A stretch of DNA of 47,281 nucleotides, taken from positions 1 through 47,281 of the forward strand of contig JAAZEM010000066.1 of the NCBI GenBank assembly GCA_012512265.1. The letters are read 5' to 3'. The translations under genes were made by a program, and so were the position numbers. Under the pieces are notes generated by a model. It had not been told where the DNA came from. It was given only the letters and a program-made list of their open reading frames with translations, and ran no database searches. Positions 26,720 to 35,600 of the stretch are shown piece by piece (the first letter of the stretch is position 1; the number at the start of each line of letters is the position of its first letter). This DNA comes from Armatimonadota bacterium. GTDB taxonomy: Bacteria > Armatimonadota > JAAZEB01.

Positions 26720-26742
26720 AGAGTCTACCTTCTCTAGTTCGC

Positions 26743-28464
26743 TCAGTCCACCCGGTACACGCCGACGTCGTCGAACCAGACCACATCCTCCTGCGTGGAC
26801 TGGCCAGCCATGCCGAGGAGGACGACGAGCTTCCCGGCGCCCTCGGGCACCTCGACCACGCCGAAGATCTCGCTCCACTCGTTAGCCGGACCTTCAGTGG
26901 TGAGCGTCTTATCCAGCTCTTCGAGCGTCCAGCGGCCCTGCGCCGTCTGCCAGCGGACGCGGATCCATGTGTTGCCCTTTCCCTGGATCCGGCGCATCGC
27001 GCGAATGGCGTAGCACTCGCCCGGCTTCACGTCGTAGGACTGGATGAAGCAGCCATTCCCCACGCCCGCGGCACGCGCCGAGCCTTTGCCAGAGTGGCCC
27101 GTCTCGCGGTCCCACGAGAAGACGCCCTTCGAGGTTTCCAGCTGCCAGCTGCTCCAGCCCGCGGGCGCGCCGCCCTGTTTCCAATCAACCTGAACGCCCT
27201 GGTTCGAGGCGGCCTGCTCCGAGGCAAAATCGGCGTTGCGCGCCAGGTTGGCCAGCTTGCCCTCCTTCTCCAGGGTGGCGATACGGGCGCGGCCGTAATC
27301 CGCCGGATCGCGGGCGAAGCGGAGCGCGTCCTCGCTTCCCGGCAACGCCTCGGGCCACGTCTCCTTGTTCACCCTGGGGTTCGGGGTGGACCACCAGCGG
27401 AACTTCTCGCCGTACATCCAGACGTACTCGTCGGCAACGCGCAGCGCCGTCGCCACGTTCTTGCGGAGCCGGAGCACACGCGGTTCCCCCAGGCCATCGA
27501 TGTACCACTGGGAGGTGGGTGGGTTCCAGTAGGCATCGAGGTAGATCCCGAAGCCCGCCTGCACCTGCGCCCGGTACTTCGCGCGGTTCTCCGGCGAGAT
27601 CAGCTGCTGGCAATCGCCCTTGATCCGCACCGCCGCCTCCAGGAACTGCGTGGTGCTGTTGTAGCGATAGGCGTTCTCGCACCCGTCCACCAGCTTCACC
27701 GCCGGCGGGATCACGTCGAGCCAGCCATCGACGAACGCGGGGAGAAGCCCGTAGCCCGACGTCTCCAGCACGGCGTTCGGGTTGGCGTGACCCAGGGCGT
27801 TGGAGTTGATGACCAGCATGAAGTAGGTGAAGATGGTAAGATCAGGATACTCGCCGATGACGGCACGCATCACCTCGCGCCCGCGCTCGCGCGCTTTCGC
27901 CTGGTACTCGGCGAAAGTGTGCTGGGCTTTCTGCGGCTGGGCCAGATAGTTAAACTGCGCGTGAGGCGGAGTGTAGGGCTCGGGATCGAAGTGGAGCCCC
28001 TTCAGGCCGCCTTCCTTCGCGATCCAGGCGGCGATGCGCCAGTGCTCCACCACGTTCTTCCAACCCTCGTCGTCGAACCAGTCGACATTCCCCGGGTTGG
28101 CGCCGACGGTGACGAAGTTGTCGGTGAAGCGGGTGAACCGGCACGCCTTCAGATCCTCGACGCTCTTGTTGAACCAGCGCTGCTCCCACGCCTGGGCGCT
28201 GAAGGTCGACCTCAGGAAACACGATTTCCCGTCGTCCCTGGTGCCAACCGCCTCGAGGATCACGCCGTCGAAGGGGCGCTGCTCCATCTGGGCCAGGTTC
28301 TCACGCAGGCGCGCGGTATCTGGCTTATCCCAACCGGTGGCAATCAGTTTCTTGCGCGGCGCCCTGCTCTGCGCCGCCGCCGGTGCCGCGAGCCCGACGA
28401 GGAACGCCAGGCCAACCAGCACAGCGAGCAGGTGGTGGTTGAACCAATAATGAGATCTGTTCAT
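26743..28464 (-). CDS. Secreted glycosidase-like protein with C-terminal carbohydrate-binding-like domain
   Basis: Exported protein of 573 aa with a signal peptide (cleavage after AAAQ, about residue 32). Residues about 35-400 look like a glycoside-hydrolase-type TIM barrel: FDGVILEAVGT, LKGLHFDPEPYTPP, FTYFMLVINS, then GFGIYLDAYWNPP. Residues about 410-573 resemble a CBM_4_9-type sandwich with the usual ending VVWFDDVGVYRVD. I cannot assign a GH family. The ATG at 28464 has GGGAGG at 28475-28480. It lies upstream of, and in the same direction as, the giant lyase gene, so the two probably act on the same polymer outside the cell. Confidence 0.7.
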   Translation of the reverse strand: MNRSHYWFNHHLLAVLVGLAFLVGLAAPAAAQSRAPRKKLIATGWDKPDTARLRENLAQMEQRPFDGVILEAVGTRDDGKSCFLRSTFSAQAWEQRWFNKSVEDLKACRFTRFTDNFVTVGANPGNVDWFDDEGWKNVVEHWRIAAWIAKEGGLKGLHFDPEPYTPPHAQFNYLAQPQKAQHTFAEYQAKARERGREVMRAVIGEYPDLTIFTYFMLVINSNALGHANPNAVLETSGYGLLPAFVDGWLDVIPPAVKLVDGCENAYRYNSTTQFLEAAVRIKGDCQQLISPENRAKYRAQVQAGFGIYLDAYWNPPTSQWYIDGLGEPRVLRLRKNVATALRVADEYVWMYGEKFRWWSTPNPRVNKETWPEALPGSEDALRFARDPADYGRARIATLEKEGKLANLARNADFASEQAASNQGVQVDWKQGGAPAGWSSWQLETSKGVFSWDRETGHSGKGSARAAGVGNGCFIQSYDVKPGECYAIRAMRRIQGKGNTWIRVRWQTAQGRWTLEELDKTLTTEGPANEWSEIFGVVEVPEGAGKLVVLLGMAGQSTQEDVVWFDDVGVYRVD

Positions 28465-28762
28465 AGGGTAAGCACCTCCCGACCGTGAAGTCCCCCCCCG
28501 CCCGAGGGGTAGTAACAGATTCGCGCGAGCCGCTGGCTCTCCTGCTTCTAAGGAAACGCCAGGGAATCGCGCCGCGGCCCGTCACGCCTCCGGCATGGCC
28601 CACGCGCCCGCCCCGCGCGGAGCGGCACATCCCTCGCGGCGACGCGGGAGGCGAGGGCAGAGAGGCTCTTCAACGCAGGAGTCGGCGAGCGCCACCCGGA
28701 ATCATACAGTATGTTTGTGCTTGCCCGGAGTACCCCAACAACGCGCTGGCTCGGAGGCGGAG
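28465..28762. other. Divergent intergenic region
   Basis: This 298-bp gap separates two divergent genes. I see both ribosome sites but no convincing sigma70 promoter pair, repeat or RNA. Confidence 0.4.
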
Positions 28763-30364
28763 ATGGCTGAATCGCCGTCTCGCACCCGGCGATCCATTGC
28801 TCCCATCCTGCTCCTCCTGGTGGTCACGGCTGCCGCCTTCTCGGAGGCGCGCTCGTTCGACTTCGTCGCCTGGGACGACGATGTCAACCTCTACCAGAAC
28901 GAACGTTTTATAAGGGGCACGCCAGATATCGCCTACTTCTGGCGCACGCCGTTCTTTGGGATGTACATTCCGGTCACCTACACGGTGTGGGGGCTGCTCG
29001 CCGCCGTGGCGAAGCAGGCGCCCGCCGCGCCCGGAATGCCGGCGCTGAACCCGTCTATCTTCCACCTGGCCAACCTGGGGCTGCACCTGCTCAATGTGCT
29101 CCTGGTCTTCGCCATCCTGCGGCGGCTTCTGGATAAGGAGTGGGCCGCAGCGGCCGGCGCGCTCCTCTTCGGGGTACATCCGATCCAGGTGGAGGCCGTT
29201 GCCTGGGCCACCGGGATGAAGGACGTGCTGGGCGGGTTCTTCTCGCTCCTGGCCCTGTGGGGCTATCTCTCCTACGCGGCAGAGAAGCGCGCTCGCCCCC
29301 GAGGCTGGAAGTACGCAGCGGCTACCCTCGCCTACGCCCTCGCCCTCCTCTCGAAGCCAAGCTCCGCGGCGATGCCGGTGGTGGCGTGGGTCCTCGATTG
29401 CTTCCTGCTGCGCCGCTCGTGGCGCCAGGCCACGGGGGCGCTGGCGCCGTGGGCCATCCTCGCCGTTCCGGCCGCGATCGCGACCAAGCTTGCCCAGGAT
29501 CCCGATGCCAGCGTCGGCTTCATCACGCCGCTCTGGGCCCGGCCTCTCGTCGCTGGCGATGCTCTCGCGTTCTACCTCGGGAAACTGGCGCTTCCCGTGG
29601 GCCTCATCCCCGACTACAGCCGCTCGCCCGCCTCCATTCTGAAGAGCGGTCAGGTCTACTACACCTGGCTCGTGCCGGCCGCGCTCGCTGGCATCGCCTG
29701 GACCTGCCGGAGGCGCTGGCCGTGGCTGCCGGTCTCGCTCGCGGTCTTCGTCGCCGGGCTGCTGCCCGTGCTTGGCTTCACGCGCTTCGTCTTTCAGGAG
29801 CTCTCCACCGTCGCCGACCGTTACGTCTACCTATCGATGCTCGGGCCGGCACTCGCCCTGGCCAGCCTGGCAGTCACCTGCGATCTCCGCTGGGTGAGGG
29901 CCGGCATCGGCGGCATTCTGGCGGTGCTGGCGGGGCTGACGCTCTTCCAGAGCCTGCACTGGTACGGCACGCAGCCGCTCTTTGAGCACACGTTGACGGT
30001 AAACCCACGCAGCACCATCGCGCACAACAACCTCGGGGCGCTCCACTACATGCGGGGAGATTACGCCCGAGCCGCCACGCACTATCAGGCATCGCTCGAA
30101 GTGCTCCCGAACGATGCTCCGGTGCACGACAACCTGGCCATGGCGCTCTTGCTCCAGGGGAAGCAAGAAGAGGCAGTGCGTCACTGGGAAGAGGCGCTGC
30201 GCATCGACCCGGGGTGGGCGCGCGCGCACTTCAACTACGGTGCCTATCTGGCCAGTACGGGCAGGATGGACGAGGCGCGCGAACACTGGCGCGAAGCAGT
30301 GCGCTGCGATCCCGAATTCGTGCCCGCCCGGCGCGCTCTGGAGCAGGCCGGAGACGTGCCGTAG
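28763..30364 (+). CDS. Multi-pass membrane protein with C-terminal TPRs (TMTC/O-mannosyltransferase-like)
   Basis: Membrane protein of 533 aa. A first transmembrane helix (IAPILLLLVVTAAAF) is followed by W37-D38-D39-D40-VNLYQN, the acidic first-loop motif characteristic of GT-C glycosyltransferases of the TMTC/PMT type. About nine further hydrophobic segments follow to residue 400. The last 115 residues hold three tetratricopeptide repeats (AHNNLGALHYMRGDYARA, VHDNLAMALLLQGKQEEA, AHFNYGAYLASTGRMDEA). The domain order matches animal TMTC proteins. Likely role: transfer of a sugar from a lipid carrier to exported proteins, with TPRs presenting targets. GGAGGCGGAG before 28763 fixes the start. 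Confidence 0.78.
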   Translation: MAESPSRTRRSIAPILLLLVVTAAAFSEARSFDFVAWDDDVNLYQNERFIRGTPDIAYFWRTPFFGMYIPVTYTVWGLLAAVAKQAPAAPGMPALNPSIFHLANLGLHLLNVLLVFAILRRLLDKEWAAAAGALLFGVHPIQVEAVAWATGMKDVLGGFFSLLALWGYLSYAAEKRARPRGWKYAAATLAYALALLSKPSSAAMPVVAWVLDCFLLRRSWRQATGALAPWAILAVPAAIATKLAQDPDASVGFITPLWARPLVAGDALAFYLGKLALPVGLIPDYSRSPASILKSGQVYYTWLVPAALAGIAWTCRRRWPWLPVSLAVFVAGLLPVLGFTRFVFQELSTVADRYVYLSMLGPALALASLAVTCDLRWVRAGIGGILAVLAGLTLFQSLHWYGTQPLFEHTLTVNPRSTIAHNNLGALHYMRGDYARAATHYQASLEVLPNDAPVHDNLAMALLLQGKQEEAVRHWEEALRIDPGWARAHFNYGAYLASTGRMDEAREHWREAVRCDPEFVPARRALEQAGDVP

Positions 30365-30492
30365 AGCGTGGTCTCTTCCCCCGCGTTTTCCGCCCCTCCG
30401 CCATCTCCCCCCAACACGCCATCCCTCCACCTCGCCCCACTGGCGTACAACTTGCACACTCGGGCACCCAGGAAAGGCAGGTGATCGCTCCG

Positions 30493-31524
30493 ATGCGAAC
30501 AGGCAGAAACAGGGCCCGGCGGGCGATCCTCTGGTGCGCCCTCCCGGCGCTGGCACTCGTGGGTGCCGGCCCCGCGGCAGCGGCACCTGAGGGACCCGAA
30601 ACACCGGCACCGGCAGCGCCTGCGGCAACAACCGAGAGAACCTACATCCCTTCCGTGACGATCACGCCTGAGGTTTTCACTCCTCAGGGCGAGCCGAGGA
30701 TGTACCCGGTGGGCGGCGGGCGCGAGAGTGTCTGGCAGCCGGGGATGCCCGTCTACGTTGGTGATCGAATCGTGCTGAGGATGTTCGCCTCTACTGGGGA
30801 CGCGCGGCTCGCAGAGATGCGCGTGCGCCTCGATAATGAACCACTGCGCACGCTGACCCAGGCGCCGTGGTCCATAGAGATCGACACCAGCAACCTGAGT
30901 CCCGGCTACCACTTCGTCGAGGTGTTCGCCGTTTCCAGCGATCCTTCGGCAGACATGGGATCTGGGACAACCATCTTCTATGTGCGCGAGCCTGAGCCCG
31001 TGAGGGAAGCGGCTGCTCCCGAGCCACGCACCGAGACCACGGTGACGACCGGGGCGGTGCAGGAGATGATGACGGAGGAGCCCACGACAGCGGTCGCCGG
31101 CGTGCGTCAGACGCCGGAAGAGGCGTTCCAGCCGCCTGCGCACCCGGGCCGAGAGATTCCCATGCGCGATGGGATCCCGCTCTACCAGGCGGGCCTGGAT
31201 ATCTCTCTCCATTCAGCCGATCCGGCCGTGGAGCAGATGCTCGCCCAGGATGGCGTGGTGCAAGTGACCAAGCCGACGCTCTTCCGTGTCACCGTCGGCA
31301 ACAATGCCCGCCGCATCATCTACGCGCTGATGCGCAATGGGCAGGAGATCTATCGCTCCGATCCGCTGCCGACCAACGCGCTGATCCGCCTGCAGCCAAA
31401 GACAGACGCGGACTCTGTCGGGCTGCAGCCCGGTGAGGTGAGCCTCTGGGTCTGGGCAGGGAATGAGGAGGAGCTCTACGGGGCACCAGACATGGCCCGG
31501 GTGGAGATTGCACCGCAGCAGTGA
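30493..31524 (+). CDS. Secreted protein of unknown function with an Ig-like segment
   Basis: Exported protein of 343 aa; signal peptide with a basic start and cleavage near AAAA-PE (about residue 31). Residues about 75-160 look like an Ig-type beta sandwich (GDRIVLRMFASTGDARLAEMR, SPGYHFVEVFAVSSD), as found in bacterial surface proteins. A Glu/Pro/Thr-rich linker (about 165-220) leads to a C-terminal beta-domain (LFRVTVGNNARRIIYALM, LQPGEVSLWVWAG). The start at 30493 gives the signal peptide directly. I recognise no family. It lies between the membrane glycosyltransferase-like gene and the PEP-CTERM gene, suggesting a cell-surface role. Confidence 0.72.
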   Translation: MRTGRNRARRAILWCALPALALVGAGPAAAAPEGPETPAPAAPAATTERTYIPSVTITPEVFTPQGEPRMYPVGGGRESVWQPGMPVYVGDRIVLRMFASTGDARLAEMRVRLDNEPLRTLTQAPWSIEIDTSNLSPGYHFVEVFAVSSDPSADMGSGTTIFYVREPEPVREAAAPEPRTETTVTTGAVQEMMTEEPTTAVAGVRQTPEEAFQPPAHPGREIPMRDGIPLYQAGLDISLHSADPAVEQMLAQDGVVQVTKPTLFRVTVGNNARRIIYALMRNGQEIYRSDPLPTNALIRLQPKTDADSVGLQPGEVSLWVWAGNEEELYGAPDMARVEIAPQQ

Positions 31525-31659
31525 GGGCTCTCGCAGATCCTCTCACCTAAGGCGCGCTTCCGGAAGCCGGCGCCGGCGCTTCGCTCGGCTCCGGACCGGA
31601 AGCCTGCCTATATCCGGTGCAGTTCCGCAACACGAGACGTGAACAAAGGAGCATGACTC

Positions 31660-32544
31660 ATGCGGAGAACCATGAAATACGGACTGCTGTGCCTGGCGGT
31701 GATGGCGGCGAGCCTGAGCGTGCCTGGCCAGGTCTCCGCCGCTCGAGCCCAAAGAGTGCCGCCGATGTCGTTCCTGGAGTATCGCGCCGACACGGTCGAG
31801 GCACTGGCCCTGCAGGCTGAGCAAAATCCTCAAGTGCGGGCGCGCTACGCCAGGCATTTCGGCATCCCTGGGTCGCGGGTTGCGCAGTTCATCCGGGAGA
31901 ACCTGGTGATCAGCTACCTGCCGGCCAGCGGACGCTATCGAGTCTACTACGTGCGCCCCGGCGGCCGCATCGTCGCCCGCCAGGTCTACCTCCCGCGCGG
32001 GACCCGCGTCCTGGCGCTGCGCAACGGAGAGCCGGTGCTCCGGTGGATCTGCGGCAACGCGATGGTGCCGGAGCTGCCGGAGGTCGCTGTGCGCCCAGTG
32101 CGGCAAGTACCACAGGTGCCCGAGGTGATCAGTGTGCCCTCTGAGCAGGTGGTCCCGGTCTCGCGGGTGGTGAGCGTTCCGTTCGAGCAGGTGGCGGTGA
32201 GGGAGATCGTCCCGCCGGTTGCGGTTGCCGCCGCGCCGGTGCCGGTCGCCCCTGTGCCGATTCCGGTATCGCGAGCCGCCGCCGCCGTGCCGGTGGTAGC
32301 CCCCGTGCCGGCGCCGACCCCGGTGCCCCCACGGCCTTCCTCCGTGGTGCCGATCCTGGCCGCTGTCCCGCCGATCACCTTCATCGGTGGTGAGCGGCCG
32401 CAGCCACCGCCGCCGATCACTGAGCTGCCGCCACCGGAAATCCCGGTTCCGGAGCCCGGCACTCTTGCGATGCTGACGCTAGCGGCGGGGCCGATGGCCT
32501 GGGCCGCCGCGCGCGGCAAGCGCCGCAACAGCCGTTCTGAGTAG
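31660..32544 (+). CDS. PEP-CTERM sorting-signal protein with a Val/Pro-rich stalk
   Basis: Exported protein of 294 aa. It has an N-terminal signal peptide (cleavage about residue 30), a globular part to about 140 (LEYRADTVEALALQAEQNP, YRVYYVRPGGRIV), then a long low-complexity Val/Pro/Ala stalk. The C-terminus is a complete PEP-CTERM tripartite signal: VPEPGTLAML from residue 263, a short hydrophobic helix, and a basic tail ARGKRRNSR. Such tails are recognised and cut by exosortase, which is linked to exopolysaccharide export; no exosortase is in the window. AAAGGAG at 31645-31651 sets the start. An 11-bp hairpin follows the stop. Confidence 0.82.
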   Translation: MRRTMKYGLLCLAVMAASLSVPGQVSAARAQRVPPMSFLEYRADTVEALALQAEQNPQVRARYARHFGIPGSRVAQFIRENLVISYLPASGRYRVYYVRPGGRIVARQVYLPRGTRVLALRNGEPVLRWICGNAMVPELPEVAVRPVRQVPQVPEVISVPSEQVVPVSRVVSVPFEQVAVREIVPPVAVAAAPVPVAPVPIPVSRAAAAVPVVAPVPAPTPVPPRPSSVVPILAAVPPITFIGGERPQPPPPITELPPPEIPVPEPGTLAMLTLAAGPMAWAAARGKRRNSRSE

Positions 32545-32560
32545 AAAGCGGCACAGCGGG

Positions 32561-32586
32561 TCAGGGCGGGGAATCCCCCGCCCTGA
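32561..32586. terminator. Perfect 11-bp hairpin between convergent genes
   Basis: TCAGGGCGGGG / CCCCGCCCTGA with a 4-nt loop, between the PEP-CTERM gene and the large heparinase gene that converge on it. No T-tract on either side. Confidence 0.65.
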
Positions 32587-32612
32587 TCTGCCTCTGGTGC
32601 GCCCTCAGCGCC

Positions 32613-35600
32613 TCACTCGGCCGCGGGCGCCAGGGCAATCCAGTCGAGGTTCAGGCTCTCCCCATCGATGTTTTCCAGCCGGATCGTCGCCTCGCCGGCC
32701 GGGAGATCGAGGAGCAACGCGCGGCCATCGGCGCCCGTCGTCACGAAGGTACGCCAGTCATCGCGCTCGTTGCTGTAGCCGCCGGTGCCCCGCAGCTCCA
32801 TCGCCTCGGCTCCGGGGGGTGTCTTTCCATTCACCGTCAGCTTTCGCAGGGCGCGCGCCTCCGCCGTGCATGCCCGGATGAGGAGCTGGTAGCGGCCCGC
32901 GCGCGCTACAGGCACCTTCCACTCCACCCAGTGCCCGGCATGATCCCAGTGGAAGAAGGAGCGCCCACTCGCGCCCACCTTGCGATCCGTCACTTCCACG
33001 CCCCCGCCACCCTGGGCCGAGAACTCCTCGGCCTCAACGCGGACGCTTCCCGCCGGGAGCGCGGCATCAGGCGGGAGCACCTGCAGCGTCATCGAGGCCT
33101 GCACCGGAGGCGGGGGCGGCTCGATCTCGAACCGGGGTCCGCCGGGCGCGCGGGGTGGCTCCGGAACCGCGCGTGGCTCCAGCGCCGGCACGTAGACCGC
33201 CTTCTCCCGACGCTCGCCCGTGAAGGGAGCGCCGTTCAAAGTGGCCGGGCCGGTGGCCGCGAAGAGGAGCTGCTCGCCGCCGGTGCAGGCGAGCTCCGTC
33301 GCGTTCCCGCGCGGCGCGGCGCCCGCGCCATCCACCTTCACACGGGCGCTAAAGAGCGTCTCTCCCGCTTTGCGCAGGAAGCTCCCTTCGGCCAGGAACC
33401 AGCTCCGCTTCGCTCCCTCTTCGCGGAAGAAGAGGACGCGGGCATCCGTCTCCAGGTCACCCACGCGGATCACGCCCTCACCGGCATGATTCACGAGCCA
33501 CAGGTCGCGAAAGCGGCGGTCGCGGTCAACGATCGTGGCCACCACCGCGGTCACCGCGCCCTGGCCGCCGTCTCGGGTGGCCGTGACCGGCTCCAGAGTC
33601 ACCTTCGCGGGGGGCACGCCCGGCGGCGTGGGATAGAGGAGCGTCACGAAGCCCGCGGGCATCTCCTGGTCCAGGGTGAACTGAGTCACCTCCACGGGAG
33701 TCTTCTTGTACCACGAGTAGCTCACCGCGCCGTCGACGATGGCGGTCTGCATCCCTGGCTGAGGGAGCCCGGCGATCACCAGCGAGGGCTGTGCCTCGCT
33801 CTCTGGCTTGCCCGTCAGGGTCACCGTCGCGCCCTCCGCCTTGGCGGTGAGGCGCTCGGTGGCGTGCCAGCGCTGGTCCAGCCGGTGCTTCCCCTCCCCG
33901 GTGAGGCGATCCACCACCAGCCAGTAGCCGGGGCCGGCCTCGTTGGGCTGGCGGAAGGCCACCGTGCGCTCGTGGATGAGCGGCTCCGAGTTGTCCGTGG
34001 TCCCGTAGAAGAGGTCGAACTGGTCGGTGCTCACCCATTTCGCGGAGAGCGGATCGCGCCGCTTTTGCGTCTTCTCATCGACCATCACGGTGTTGTGCCC
34101 CGAGGTCTGGTAGAAGGGCGCGCGAATCGGCCAGGCGTAGGCATAGATGCCGGTATCGATGAGGAGCTCGGTACCATAGGCGTAGACGCTGAGGTGTCCC
34201 ATATCCTCGTGGCAGTGGCCGAGGAAGCCGCCCCAGTCGACAATGCTCCACAGGGCGTTCGGGTCGTTCCAGGCGCTGCGGCTCACGTAGAATCCGCCGC
34301 CGCTGAAAGCGTAGGAGCGATGCACCGGCGGCTTGCCCTCCCGGCCCTCGGTGAGCACCCAGAGCATATCCTCGCGCCGGAACATCTGCCACCCGCGCCG
34401 GAGGGGGCTATCCACGGCCATCATGCCGCTATCACCAATCTGCTCCATGCGCCGGTTCGGCTTGCTGCCATAGAGGTAGAACTCGTGCATCTGCTCCAGC
34501 TTCTGGACGAAGCGGTCGCGACCAGGCACATCCACCTTGTTGAGAAGCCCGAGCTGCACCGGCCGCATGAAGCAGTTGAGCGTCATGAGGTGGTAGCCAG
34601 GCGTGCGCTCCACGTGCACGCCATCCGAGAGAACCTGTATCTCGAGCTCGCGCTGCAGCCGGCGGTAGCCCTCGTCGCGCCACGTCTTCGCCTCTTTGAA
34701 CTCGGGGAACATGATCCCGAGCTCGACCAGGCCCTGAGCCTCCGCGACGACCCAGTTGCCGTGCTTCGCCTGCTTCTCCATCAGGAACCGCCCGTGCTCT
34801 CGCAGGAGGGTGAGGAAGACGAACTGGGCATCGGCGGTCCAGTGGGGCGATTCCCGGATCTGCAGCCAGCTATCGATCCAGCTCGAATAGATGCGAACGG
34901 TAGCGTTCAGAGTGCTCCAGGCGAAGCGCCGGCGCTCGGGGCTCCAGGGCTCCATCGGGTTGTCCTTGCCGAAGTCGAGCAGCTGCTGCACGATCTCCTC
35001 GGCATACTTCTCGTTTCCAGTCTGCCGGTAGGCGGCGGCGAGGGTGGACCAGTGGAAGCACCGATGGATCTTGGTGGGCCACTCGACATCGATAATCGGG
35101 TGGACGTGCCAGTTGAAATCGGGCCCCAGATCGAACGTGGGCTCCTTGTAGGAGTGGATTGGAAACTTGTGGGTGAGGAGCGCATCGGCGCGCGCATCCG
35201 TGGTCACCGCCGGGTTGCGCACGGGCGGATCCTCATATTGCGCGTAGTAGCTGGGCGTCTTGCGCGCGCGGTAGTATTCCAGCAACGCCTGCCGCGCCGC
35301 CGGCCACTCCTGGCGGGCCACTGCGGCCTTCACCTTTTCCAGGCCGGGGCGGTCGAGGTCAAGGCCTTCGAAGAGCGCGGCATCATCCAGGAAGATCCGC
35401 CGCCACCAAGGGGCGGCGAGCTCGATCTCGGCCAGATCGGCATCCAGCTCCGCGCGGGCCTCGCGGGGGTTCGCCGGCTCCGTCGTGGCCAGCTTCTCCC
35501 CTTTGGCAATCGTCTCCGCCAGCAGCTTGAAAGGATCCCACATCCGGTTGCGCCTGGCAAGCGCCTGCAGTGGTGCCAGCAGCTCCTGATACGGCTGCAG

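Noticed and set aside
26476..28488. 670-codon open frame on the plus strand
   Set aside because: Antisense to the glycosidase-like gene and its spacer; not protein-like.
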